NCBI GenBank assembly: GCA_033720735.1
Contig: JAWWBX010000139.1
Location: 1 to 10,568 of the forward strand
Length of the DNA: 10,568 nt
Reading direction: 5' to 3'
Origin: B8-G4 sp033720735
GTDB lineage: Bacteria > Bacteroidota > Bacteroidia > Chitinophagales > Saprospiraceae
In this document: in pieces, positions 1 to 7,667 of the stretch
Layout: each line of letters starts with the position of its first letter
How positions within the stretch are numbered: the first letter of the stretch is position 1
The notes under the pieces: model-generated
The model's database searches: none
Told to the model about the DNA's origin: nothing
What the model saw: only the letters and a program-made list of their open reading frames with translations
Made by a program: the position numbers and the translations under genes

Positions 1-1548
1 ACTGGTGATACGCCGCCGGAATTTTTCCTGGATCACCTCCTGCACGCTGCGCCCCTGGATCTTGCTTTCCAACCAGGAGATGATGTCCAGATAGAGACCT
101 GAGCGCATGTCTCCCTCTTGCTCTTGGACCTCGCGCAAGGTGTCCTTGAGCGCCACAAACTCACTGCGGATCCGGTCTGGGGTCATGCCGGGAGTGCGGC
201 GCAGGAAGCGAAAGATCGCATCGTGAGTGGCATTCAGTTCTTCCATTTTCAACAGAAACCGGTATGTCGATCGCAGCTGGTACGAGACCAGCGTATCGTT
301 GCCAAGCTCGTAATGCGCGATCAGGCTGAGGATCCGGGCAAAACTCTGGATGTCTTCGCGCAAATTGGGGTTGACCCGGTTGATGATCCGGTTGAGGTAC
401 TCAATGGCTTTGCTGTTGTTCCCGGCACCGAAATGCAGGCAGGCGATCTTGTAATAGAATACCATCACCCGGTGATCGTCCCAGCTGTGACCACCACTTT
501 CCAGGATGTGCACGAGGGGATCGATCCCTGACACCCCGTCACGAAAGGTCCCTTCGAGAAAATGCTTGTTGAGCCGGTGCACAAACAGATAGAGCCGTTG
601 CAACGACGCCTCGTTGGCTGTGAGTGCGTATCTGCCATCAACATTGAATTGCTCGAGGTCCGCCAGGACGGCGGCAAAGCGGTCATATTGCAATGTCAGG
701 TAGAGCACATTGAGCAAATTGTGCAGGCCTTTCAGATAGAGCGGGATGTTGTGTGCCAGGAGTTCCGGGTGATCTTCGAACAAGTCGACCCATTTCTGCG
801 CATACCGGTACTGACGTGCAAACTCCTGGGTAATGTGATACAGCCAGACGTAAGACTGATACAGGTAAAGACGCTCCATCCCGCTGAGCTGATCCTCTTC
901 GTGCTCGGGCAGGTGTGTCCGAAAGAATGTACGTACTGCTTCCTGCTCTTGTGCATTGCGCGCATATCCATTCTTCAGGTAAAAGCCGTACAGCTGCAGC
1001 GACAAATTTGAGAAGGTCGTTTCTCCATGGATCAGCGCGGCCAACTCGACCGACTGCGCGGCCAGGGCATCGGCAGTCGAGTCAATACTATGGGTGATGT
1101 ATTGGGATTCGATGAGCTTTTCAAATGAAATGATCTCCATGGCCAGCGCGTGCAGCTGCAACGTCATCGCACGTTGCTTGGCGCGGTCCAGAATGTTCAG
1201 GCTTTGCCGGTACAATCCTTTGTCGTAGAGGATCCGGGCAAAGTCAAGATGCTCGCGCACGGAGACCTCCTCGTTCTGGTTGCGGTGCAGCAGACGCAGC
1301 GCCACCAGGATCTCCTTGTACAGCTTGGAGCGCAGGTTGGGAAGTTGTGATTTTCTGATCTGGTTTGCACGTTCGAGGATCAATGCCTCATCATAGCGCT
1401 TGTGCCGGTCAATGAGCCGGAACAACTGCAAAAAAAGAGGATCCTGTGTGCTCGCATTGCGCCGGCAGTACAGGTTGAAGTGCCGTTTTTCAGCCCTGTT
1501 GAGACTCAGGACCAATTGCACCAGAGCGTCTCTTTGTTGTTTGGACAT
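1..1548 (-). CDS. Uncharacterised all-helical TPR-like protein (3' end beyond the window)
   Basis: The minus-strand frame beginning at the ATG at 1548-1546 stays open for exactly 516 codons to the left edge, so the C-terminus is missing. The start codon is the reverse complement of 1546-1548. The protein opens with a charged helical motif (SLNRAEKRHFNLY, residues 15-27) that I associate, from memory, with uncharacterised proteins of about 500 residues in Saprospiria-type Bacteroidota. The rest reads as amphipathic helices rich in Leu, Tyr, Arg and Glu. TPR-like helix pairs appear around residues 100-130 (FARILYDKGLYRQSLNILDRA) and 364-396 (YYKIACLHFGAGNNSKAIEY). There is no signal peptide, membrane segment or recognisable enzymatic motif, so it is probably a cytoplasmic scaffold or regulator; that is inference. 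It is transcribed divergently from the leu/ilv operon. Codon choice resembles its neighbours. Gene reality is nearly certain; function is unknown. Confidence 0.88.
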   Translation of the reverse strand, partial: MSKQQRDALVQLVLSLNRAEKRHFNLYCRRNASTQDPLFLQLFRLIDRHKRYDEALILERANQIRKSQLPNLRSKLYKEILVALRLLHRNQNEEVSVREHLDFARILYDKGLYRQSLNILDRAKQRAMTLQLHALAMEIISFEKLIESQYITHSIDSTADALAAQSVELAALIHGETTFSNLSLQLYGFYLKNGYARNAQEQEAVRTFFRTHLPEHEEDQLSGMERLYLYQSYVWLYHITQEFARQYRYAQKWVDLFEDHPELLAHNIPLYLKGLHNLLNVLYLTLQYDRFAAVLADLEQFNVDGRYALTANEASLQRLYLFVHRLNKHFLEGTFRDGVSGIDPLVHILESGGHSWDDHRVMVFYYKIACLHFGAGNNSKAIEYLNRIINRVNPNLREDIQSFARILSLIAHYELGNDTLVSYQLRSTYRFLLKMEELNATHDAIFRFLRRTPGMTPDRIRSEFVALKDTLREVQEQEGDMRSGLYLDIISWLESKIQGRSVQEVIQEKFRRRITS

Positions 1549-1573
1549 TGTACGTAATGATCACCCAGCTTAC

Positions 1574-1640
1574 TGGTTATCAATTGGTTAGAGAAGGAAC
1601 AGGCGCATTAGAGGATGGATGGCTTCCCTCAATTTGGTTA
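1574..1640. repeat. Three direct copies of TGGTTA in the divergent intergenic region
   Basis: The word TGGTTA occurs at 1574-1579, 1585-1590 and 1635-1640. The first two starts are 11 bases apart, about one helical turn. The second and third are exactly 50 apart and share the longer word TTGGTTA. All three lie between the two divergent genes, so they could be binding sites for a regulator of either. Short words can recur by chance, and no known regulator is recognised. Confidence 0.25.
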
Positions 1641-1669
1641 CGACAACCATCAGGCTAAATATACTTTTG
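1633..1669 (+). promoter_or_regulatory. Putative Bacteroidota-type promoter of the leu/ilv operon
   Basis: TACTTTTG at 1662-1669 matches the Bacteroidota -7 consensus TAnnTTTG exactly. The best -33 candidate is TTTG at 1633-1636, leaving a 25-base spacer, somewhat longer than the usual 17-23. Transcription would then begin around 1674-1678, giving a leader of only about 15-20 bases before the leuA ATG at 1693. That leaves no room for a leader peptide, T-box or attenuator. The -7 match is seen directly; the start site and spacer are inferred. Confidence 0.5.
1635..1649. promoter_or_regulatory. Inverted repeat within the promoter spacer, possible operator
   Basis: TGGTT and AACCA (1635-1639 and 1645-1649) form a perfect inverted repeat around ACGAC. 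It sits between the proposed -33 and -7 elements of the leuA promoter, where a bound dimeric regulator would block RNA polymerase. The arms are only five bases, so chance is a real alternative. Confidence 0.25.
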
Positions 1670-1692
1670 ATTTGCTCACGAAAAAACAGAGG

Positions 1693-2847
1693 ATGTCTGC
1701 ACAACGCGTTTTCATTTTCGATACCACCCTGCGCGATGGCGAACAGGTGCCTGGTTGCCAGCTCAATTCTGCGCAGAAAGCGGAGATCGCTGTCCAACTC
1801 GAGGAGTTGGGCGTTGATGTGATCGAGGCTGGATTCCCGATCTCGAGCCCGGAGGATTTCCGGTCGGTCGAATTGCTCAGCAAGACCATCCGGGAAAGTA
1901 CGGTCTGCGGTCTTTCGCGGGCGGTAAAAAAAGATATCGATGTGGCGGCCGAGGCACTCCGGCATGCTGCAAGGCCACGGATCCATACGGGCATCGGCAC
2001 CTCCGATGTACATATCAGGTACAAGTTCAAGTCAACCCGGGAAAAGATCCTGGAGCGCGCAGTGCAGTCTGTTCGTTGGGCCAAGCGCCATGTGGAGGAC
2101 GTCGAGTTCTACGCAGAGGATGCAGGTCGCTCAGACAATGCCTTTCTGGCGAAAGTGATCGAAGCGGTGATCGCCGCCGGGGCGACTGTCGTCAATATCC
2201 CGGACACCACCGGCTACTGTCTGCCCGAGGAATACGGTGCCAAGATCAGGTATCTCAAAGAACACGTTGCAAACATTGACAAGGCAGTCATCTCGGCACA
2301 TTGCCACAATGACCTCGGACTGGCAACGGCCAATTCAATCAGCGCAGTGGAAAACGGAGCGCGACAGATCGAATGCACCATCAACGGGATCGGCGAACGC
2401 GCGGGCAACACGGCGCTAGAGGAGGTGGTCATGGTATTGCGCAAGCGCAAGCCACACCTCTACACCGGGATCAACACCCAGTTGCTCTACGAGACCAGTC
2501 ATTTGGTAGAAGAGCGGATGCGCATGCCGGTCCAGGCACACAAGGCGATTGTCGGAGCCAATGCCTTCGCCCACTCCTCAGGGATTCATCAGGATGGCGT
2601 GCTCAAGAGCCGGGAGAATTATGAAATTATCGATCCGGAAGAGGTGGGTGCAGGTCACTCCAAGATCATCCTCACCGCCAGAAGCGGACGGGCAGCGCTG
2701 GCCTATAAAGCGCGCCAGCTGGGTTTCGATCTGTCCGGCGAACAACTCGACCAGATGTACGAGCAGTTCCTGGACCTTGCAGACCGCCTGCAGCATGTCC
2801 GCAAGGAGGATCTGATCAATTTGCTCTCGCAGCCAGTAGAAGTATAA
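1693..2847 (+). CDS. leuA: 2-isopropylmalate synthase, short form without the leucine-sensing domain
   Basis: Condenses acetyl-CoA with 2-oxoisovalerate to 2-isopropylmalate, the committed step to leucine, in the cytoplasm. The protein is 384 residues and is essentially one HMGL-like TIM barrel. The metal and catalytic motifs are visible: DTTLRDGEQ at residues 10-18 (Arg14-Asp15), AHCHND at 202-207 (metal ligands His203 and His205), the GERAGN loop, and SGIHQDGVLKSRENYEI from about 296. The chain ends about 85 residues after SGIHQDG, whereas E. coli LeuA has 523 residues and a C-terminal regulatory domain. The ATG at 1693 is chosen because the family begins close to RVFIFDTTLRDGEQ and because the likely promoter lies inside the 26-codon extension to an in-frame ATG at 1615. 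It is first in the operon, with 12 bases before leuC. Citramalate or homocitrate synthase is the alternative, but the leuCDB neighbours argue for LeuA. Confidence 0.94.
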   Translation: MSAQRVFIFDTTLRDGEQVPGCQLNSAQKAEIAVQLEELGVDVIEAGFPISSPEDFRSVELLSKTIRESTVCGLSRAVKKDIDVAAEALRHAARPRIHTGIGTSDVHIRYKFKSTREKILERAVQSVRWAKRHVEDVEFYAEDAGRSDNAFLAKVIEAVIAAGATVVNIPDTTGYCLPEEYGAKIRYLKEHVANIDKAVISAHCHNDLGLATANSISAVENGARQIECTINGIGERAGNTALEEVVMVLRKRKPHLYTGINTQLLYETSHLVEERMRMPVQAHKAIVGANAFAHSSGIHQDGVLKSRENYEIIDPEEVGAGHSKIILTARSGRAALAYKARQLGFDLSGEQLDQMYEQFLDLADRLQHVRKEDLINLLSQPVEV

Positions 2848-2859
2848 CCGGGAACACAG

Positions 2860-4245
2860 ATGGCCCGAACGACCTTTGACAAGATCTGGGATGCGCATGT
2901 CGTGACCAGCACCGGCGACGGATCGGATGTCTTGTACATCGACCGGCATTTTGTGCATGAAGTCACCAGCCCGCAGGCCTTCGACACGCTGGCTGAAAAG
3001 GGCATCCCTGTACGTCGCACCGACAAGACGACAGCCACGGCTGATCACAACGTGCCCACCATCAACCAGCACTTGCCGATCTCCGAACGCCTCTCACGTG
3101 AGCAGGTTGCGGTGCTGGAGCGCAATTGTGAGGAATTTGGAGTGGAATATTACGGCCTGCAACATCACAACCAGGGCATCGTCCACGTGATCGGGCCCGA
3201 ATTGGGGCTGACGCGCCCGGGCATGACCATCGTTTGCGGTGACAGCCACACTTCCACTCATGGTGCGTTCGGATGTATCGCCTTTGGCATCGGTACGAGC
3301 CAGGTGGCGCAGGTCCTCGCCACGCAGTGTGTGCTGATGTCACGTCCGCGCACGATGCGCATCACGGTCACCGGTCAACGTGCTGCCGGAGTTCAGGCCA
3401 AGGACATCATTCTGTACATCATCGCGCGGCTGGGAACCGGGGGCGCCACCGGGCATTTTGTTGAATACGCCGGAGAAGCGATTGAAGCCTTGTCGATGGA
3501 AGAGCGCATGACCATCTGCAACATGAGTATCGAGATGGGCGCACGGGGCGGATTGATCGCCCCGGATGAAACCACGTACCGCTATCTGAAAGGACGTCCC
3601 TTTGCACCGGTTGAGCAGTGGGAGGCCGCGGTTGAGGCGTGGCAGGCACTGCGCTCGGATCCTGGAGCGCAGTTCGACACCGAGTACACCTTTGACGCGG
3701 CAGACATCGCACCCATGATCACTTATGGGACGAATCCGGGCATGGGGATACCGGTGACCGGCCGGATCCCGGCAGCCAACGGCTCGACAGCAAGCATGCA
3801 GAAAGCCCTGGCGTACATGGGTTTCAAACCTGACATGTCGCTCCTCGGGCATCGGATCGATCACGTGTTTATTGGCAGTTGCACCAATGCACGGATCGAA
3901 GATCTGCGAGCGGCTGCTGCTTTCGTCAAGGGGAAGTCCAAGGCACCGCACGTGCGGGCCATGGTCATTCCGGGGTCGATGCGCGTGCGCACGCAGGCGA
4001 TCGACGAAGGGCTGCAGGATGTTTTCGAAGCGGCCGGTTTCGAGTTCAGGGAACCTGGATGTTCCGCCTGCCTGGGCATGAATGAAGACAAGGTGCCAGC
4101 AGGTGCTTACTGCGTTTCGACGTCCAACCGCAATTTCGAGGGCCGGCAGGGCAGGGGGGCACGTACGATCCTGGCCAGCCCGCTTACGGCCGCCGCCTCA
4201 GCCATTGCCGGGCACATTGTTGACGTGAGAGAAGTCATAGCTTGA
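2860..4245 (+). CDS. leuC: 3-isopropylmalate dehydratase large subunit
   Basis: With LeuD it forms the isopropylmalate isomerase that converts 2-isopropylmalate to 3-isopropylmalate through a [4Fe-4S] cluster. The protein is 461 residues, close to the 466 of E. coli LeuC. The aconitase-family cluster ligands are present: Cys341 in GSCTN, and Cys401 and Cys404 in GCSACLGM. Their spacing matches E. coli Cys347, Cys407 and Cys410. Other family signatures are DKIWDAHVV at the N-terminus, DHNVPT, VCGDSHTSTHGAFG and SNRNFEGRQG near the C-terminus. The start follows leuA by 12 bases. GGGA lies about 8 bases upstream and could act as a weak ribosome-binding site. Its TGA overlaps the leuD ATG as TGATG, which suggests coupled translation of the two subunits. 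Confidence 0.97.
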   Translation: MARTTFDKIWDAHVVTSTGDGSDVLYIDRHFVHEVTSPQAFDTLAEKGIPVRRTDKTTATADHNVPTINQHLPISERLSREQVAVLERNCEEFGVEYYGLQHHNQGIVHVIGPELGLTRPGMTIVCGDSHTSTHGAFGCIAFGIGTSQVAQVLATQCVLMSRPRTMRITVTGQRAAGVQAKDIILYIIARLGTGGATGHFVEYAGEAIEALSMEERMTICNMSIEMGARGGLIAPDETTYRYLKGRPFAPVEQWEAAVEAWQALRSDPGAQFDTEYTFDAADIAPMITYGTNPGMGIPVTGRIPAANGSTASMQKALAYMGFKPDMSLLGHRIDHVFIGSCTNARIEDLRAAAAFVKGKSKAPHVRAMVIPGSMRVRTQAIDEGLQDVFEAAGFEFREPGCSACLGMNEDKVPAGAYCVSTSNRNFEGRQGRGARTILASPLTAAASAIAGHIVDVREVIA

Positions 4246-4841
4246 TGGAACCATTCAAATCATTGATCAGCACTGCCGTTCCACTTCCAGTCGAACATGT
4301 GGATACCGACCAGATCATTCCGGCCAGGTTCCTCAAGATGGTCACCAAACGTGGTTTTGGCGAACAGTTGTTCCGCGATTGGCGCTACCATCGCGATGGT
4401 CAACCCAACGCCGATTTTGTGCTCAACAACCCGGTATACCGGGGAGAGATCCTGGTGGCCGGACATAACTTTGGTTGCGGTTCGAGCCGTGAGCATGCGG
4501 CCTGGGCACTGGTGCAATACGGGTTCAGGGTGGTGGTCTCCAGCGAATTTGCAGACATCTTCAAGAACAATGCGCTCAACAACGGCCTCCTCACGGTGGA
4601 GGTCACACCAGAGGTCTTGCACGAAGTATTCAGTGTGATCGAACGCAGCCCCGCGGCACGATTCGAAATTGACCTGCCCGAGCAGCGATTTACGATTCTG
4701 GAAACTGGGCAGGAGGTGCATTTCGAGATCAACCCCTTCAAGAAGCAATGTCTGGTGCGCGGCATGGACGAGCTGGACTATCTGCTGAGCCTGGACCAGG
4801 ACATCTCCGCTTTTGAACAACGCCAAATCACCTTCGCATGA
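4245..4841 (+). CDS. leuD: 3-isopropylmalate dehydratase small subunit
   Basis: Swivel-domain subunit that pairs with LeuC to complete the isopropylmalate isomerase active site. It is 198 residues, against 201 in E. coli. Diagnostic motifs are VDTDQIIPARF at residues 19-29 and GHNFGCGSSREHAAWAL around 73-89, with the substrate-contacting GCGSSRE loop at 77-83. The ATG at 4245 shares its A with the leuC stop (TGATG). A TTG at 4242 would add one residue but is less likely. The stop overlaps the leuB start as ATGA. The leuC-leuD-leuB overlaps imply tightly coupled translation. Confidence 0.96.
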   Translation: MEPFKSLISTAVPLPVEHVDTDQIIPARFLKMVTKRGFGEQLFRDWRYHRDGQPNADFVLNNPVYRGEILVAGHNFGCGSSREHAAWALVQYGFRVVVSSEFADIFKNNALNNGLLTVEVTPEVLHEVFSVIERSPAARFEIDLPEQRFTILETGQEVHFEINPFKKQCLVRGMDELDYLLSLDQDISAFEQRQITFA

Positions 4842-5962
4842 CCGACAGGATCAGGGAGATTGCAGTACTGGCGGGCGACGGTATCGGTCCCGAAGTCATG
4901 CGGCAGGGACTGCGCGTACTGCAAGCTGTGACCGAGAAGTACGGGTACGCATTCAATCTGTCATCAGCACTGATCGGTGGTGCGGCGATCGCCAAAACCG
5001 GGTCGCCATTGCCCCCCGAAACTCTGGAGTTGTGCGACGGGGCAGATGCCGTGTTGCTCGGCGCGGTAGGGCTTCCTGAATATGACCAGGACCCCAATAT
5101 CACCGTGCGCCCGGAGCAGGGTTTGCTCGGCTTGCGCAAGGCATTGCAACTCTATCTCAACATACGCCCGGTCACCATCTTCCCCTCAATGGTGGAGCAA
5201 TCCGTGCTCAAGCCACAGGTCCTCAATGACGTGGATTTCGTCATTTACCGGGAGCTGAGCAGCGGCATCTATTTCGGTGAGAAACATGAAGCCAGTGAAA
5301 CGAGTCCAAATGCGTCCGATCTGTGTGCGTACACCAGCGAAGAGATCCACCGCGTCGTCACGCGCGCATTTGCTGCGGCGGAGTCACGACGTGGTCAGCT
5401 CTGCCTGGTCGATAAGGCGAACGTTTTGGCCACTTCCCGCCTCTGGCGTCAGGTGACCATGCGACTGGCCGCCGATCATCCGGCGGTGACCGTCGACTAT
5501 ATGTATGTCGATAATGCAGCGATGCAACTGGTGCTCAACCCGCGACAATTTGACGTGATCGTTACGTCCAATATGTTTGGCGACATCCTGTCTGACCTGG
5601 CTTCGGCCATTGTTGGGTCGATCGGGTTGCTGCCGTCCGCGTCGATCGGCACGGGTACCGCGCTATTTGAACCAGTGCACGGCTCGTATCCGCAAGCTGC
5701 CGGGAAAGACATCGCCAACCCTCTCGCCATGATCCTGTCGGTGGCTATGATGCTCGAACATTTAGGCTTGTCCGATGCGGCGGCCGACGTCCGTGAAGCC
5801 GTCCGACGGTGCACCGACAAGGGGATCGGTACCAGCGACATGCACCCCGAGCACGAGTGTGGTTGCTCGAAAATGGGCGAGTTGATCGCACACATGGTGG
5901 CCGATGAGGACTTCCGGCTCAACGTGGGGAAGAAGGGTGCGATATCCGATACAATTATCTGA
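4838..5962 (+). CDS. leuB: 3-isopropylmalate dehydrogenase
   Basis: NAD-dependent oxidative decarboxylase that turns 3-isopropylmalate into 2-oxoisocaproate, the keto acid of leucine. The protein is 374 residues, the normal size for the isocitrate/isopropylmalate dehydrogenase family. Visible elements are LAGDGIGPEV (11-20), the substrate-binding RPEQGLLGLRK beginning at Arg91, Arg138 in RELSSGIYFG with catalytic Tyr145, catalytic Lys193 in VDKANVL, and metal ligands Asp225, Asp249 and Asp253 in VDNAAMQL and SNMFGDILSDLAS. PVHGSYPQAAGKDIANP supplies the NAD-binding loop. In the RELTGGIYFG consensus, TGG is replaced by SSG, an unusual but mild change next to the active site. The start overlaps the leuD stop by four bases, and no Shine-Dalgarno is visible. 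ilvD follows after 16 AT-rich bases. Confidence 0.96.
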   Translation: MTDRIREIAVLAGDGIGPEVMRQGLRVLQAVTEKYGYAFNLSSALIGGAAIAKTGSPLPPETLELCDGADAVLLGAVGLPEYDQDPNITVRPEQGLLGLRKALQLYLNIRPVTIFPSMVEQSVLKPQVLNDVDFVIYRELSSGIYFGEKHEASETSPNASDLCAYTSEEIHRVVTRAFAAAESRRGQLCLVDKANVLATSRLWRQVTMRLAADHPAVTVDYMYVDNAAMQLVLNPRQFDVIVTSNMFGDILSDLASAIVGSIGLLPSASIGTGTALFEPVHGSYPQAAGKDIANPLAMILSVAMMLEHLGLSDAAADVREAVRRCTDKGIGTSDMHPEHECGCSKMGELIAHMVADEDFRLNVGKKGAISDTII

Positions 5963-5978
5963 TTATCAATTTACTTAG

Positions 5979-7667
5979 TTGCCTGATCTGAATAAATACA
6001 GTAAACGTCTGACACAGGACGTGGCCCAGCCCGGCGCCCAGGCCATGTTGTATGCTACCGGTTTGACCGAGGCCGACATGGACAAGGCCCAAGTCGGGAT
6101 CGCCAGTACCGGTTGGGAGGGCAATCCGTGCAACATGCACCTCAACGCACTGGCCGCTACGATCAAGCAAGACATCGTGGGGCAAGAGCTTGTCGGCTTC
6201 GTCTTTCATACCATTGGGGTGTCAGACGGGATTTCGATGGGCACGAGCGGAATGCGCTACTCACTGCCATCGCGGGATCTGATCGCCGACTCCATCGAAA
6301 CGGTGGTCGGTGCGCAATGGTATGACGGGGTAGTGGCTGTCGTTGGTTGCGACAAGAATATGCCGGGTGCCATGATGGCTCTGGCACGACTCAATCGCCC
6401 GGGCCTCGTCGTGTATGGCGGTACCATCCGTCCGGGACATTACGATGGGCGAAAGCTGGACATTGTCTCGGCGTTCGAGGCGCTGGGAGAGCATGTGTCA
6501 GGACGACTGGATGCCGAGGGGCTCCAAAACGTCGTGCGCCATGCCTGCCCGGGACCGGGAGCTTGTGGCGGGATGTACACAGCAAATACGATGGCCTCTG
6601 CCATCGAAGCCATGGGCATGAGCCTGCCGGGCAATGCATCCATCCCCGCCGAAAGCCCTGGCAAGCAACAGGAGTCAGAGCGCGTGGCAGGGGCGATCAG
6701 ACATCTGCTGGAGCAAGATCTGCGTCCGCGAGACATCATGACGCGCAAGGCCTTTGAGAATGCCATTACCGTGGTGGTGGCCCTGGGTGGATCAACCAAT
6801 GCCGTGCTCCATCTGTTGGCAATAGCTCGTGAAGCCGGTGTCGATCTGACGCTTGACGACTTTCAGACGATCAGTGACCGCACTCCGTACCTGGCTGACC
6901 TGAAGCCAAGTGGCCAGTATGTGATGGAAGATCTGCATGCTGCTGGCGGGGTGACCGCCGTGATGCGCCTGCTCCTCGACGCAGGTCTGCTGCACCGAGA
7001 CTGCATCACTGTGACCGGGCGGACACTTGCCGAGAATGTGCGTTCCATGCCTCCGCTTGCATCCGGACAGCGCATTGTCAGACCTCTAGACAAGCCGATC
7101 AAGCCGAGTGGTCATCTGCAGATCCTGACAGGCACCCTGGCACCGGAAGGTGCGGTCGCCAAGATCACAGGGAAAGAAGGCGAGTACTTTGCCGGTCCGG
7201 CGCGTGTATTCGATTCGGAAGATGACGCCAATGCAGCCATCCAGAACCGGCAGATCATGGAAAATGATGTGGTCATCATTCGTTTTGTGGGACCTAAAGG
7301 TGCGCCTGGTATGCCCGAGATGCTCAAGCCTACCTCGCTCATCATGGGTGCCGGATTGGGCGGGCAGGTCGCCCTGGTCACAGATGGCCGGTTCTCCGGA
7401 GGGACACATGGCTTTGTCGTGGGGCACGTCACCCCGGAAGCATACGACGGCGGACCCATCGCCCTGGTCGAGAATGGTGACATGATCGTGATCAATGCAA
7501 AGGATAATACGCTTGAGCTTGATGTCGACGTGTCAGAACTGGCCAGACGCGCGGCCGCCTGGCATCGGCCGGACCAGCCGCAGCTGGACGGGGTGCTGGC
7601 CAAGTACCGCCGCATGGTGTCCACAGCCAGTACCGGATGCATCACCACTGAAATCACAGAAGCATGA
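5979..7667 (+). CDS. ilvD: Dihydroxyacid dehydratase, TTG start
   Basis: Dehydrates 2,3-dihydroxyisovalerate and 2,3-dihydroxy-3-methylvalerate to the 2-oxo acids of valine and isoleucine, using an iron-sulfur cluster. The protein is 562 residues, typical for IlvD/Edd. Conserved cysteines are Cys51 in EGNPCNMH, Cys124 in GCDKNMPG and Cys196 in PGACGGMYTANTM. Three cysteines at this spacing fit the [2Fe-2S] type; that is inferred. Other signatures are GGSTNAVLHLLAIA and VTDGRFSGGTHGF. The start is the TTG at 5979: an in-frame TAG lies directly before it (5976-5978), the next in-frame ATG is more than 60 bases downstream, and the N-terminus needs LNKYSKRLTQD. No ribosome-binding site is visible. 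The stop overlaps the ilvB start as ATGA. Confidence 0.95.
   Translation: MPDLNKYSKRLTQDVAQPGAQAMLYATGLTEADMDKAQVGIASTGWEGNPCNMHLNALAATIKQDIVGQELVGFVFHTIGVSDGISMGTSGMRYSLPSRDLIADSIETVVGAQWYDGVVAVVGCDKNMPGAMMALARLNRPGLVVYGGTIRPGHYDGRKLDIVSAFEALGEHVSGRLDAEGLQNVVRHACPGPGACGGMYTANTMASAIEAMGMSLPGNASIPAESPGKQQESERVAGAIRHLLEQDLRPRDIMTRKAFENAITVVVALGGSTNAVLHLLAIAREAGVDLTLDDFQTISDRTPYLADLKPSGQYVMEDLHAAGGVTAVMRLLLDAGLLHRDCITVTGRTLAENVRSMPPLASGQRIVRPLDKPIKPSGHLQILTGTLAPEGAVAKITGKEGEYFAGPARVFDSEDDANAAIQNRQIMENDVVIIRFVGPKGAPGMPEMLKPTSLIMGAGLGGQVALVTDGRFSGGTHGFVVGHVTPEAYDGGPIALVENGDMIVINAKDNTLELDVDVSELARRAAAWHRPDQPQLDGVLAKYRRMVSTASTGCITTEITEA

Noticed and set aside
118..1350. Plus-strand open frames of up to about 150 codons across the left end
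   Set aside because: They lie opposite a single 516-codon minus-strand frame with coherent helical protein sequence, and their translations look like no protein family.
1565..1576. CCAG-CTTA-CTGG inverted repeat upstream of the minus-strand gene
   Set aside because: The four-base arms are too short to claim a hairpin or operator, and there is no T-tract to make it a terminator.
1615..1692. In-frame ATG extending LeuA by 26 residues
   Set aside because: The extension precedes the family's conserved N-terminus, has no recognisable similarity, and overlaps the exact TACTTTTG promoter element.
1549..1692. T-box, riboswitch or leucine-rich leader peptide before leuA
   Set aside because: The region is only 144 bases. 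The proposed transcript leader is about 15-20 bases, and no leucine-codon run, stem-loop series or terminator was seen.
1549..1700. Promoter for the minus-strand gene
   Set aside because: No TAnnTTTG element was found on the minus strand of the intergenic region; one may exist in a degenerate form.
3340..3951. Antisense open frames of about 180-200 codons opposite leuC, leuD, ilvD, ilvN and ilvC
   Set aside because: The sense genes are unambiguous conserved enzymes. Long antisense frames are expected in GC-rich coding DNA, and these contain no recognisable domain.
4242..4244. TTG start for LeuD, one codon upstream
   Set aside because: An ATG follows immediately and gives the common TGATG overlap with leuC.
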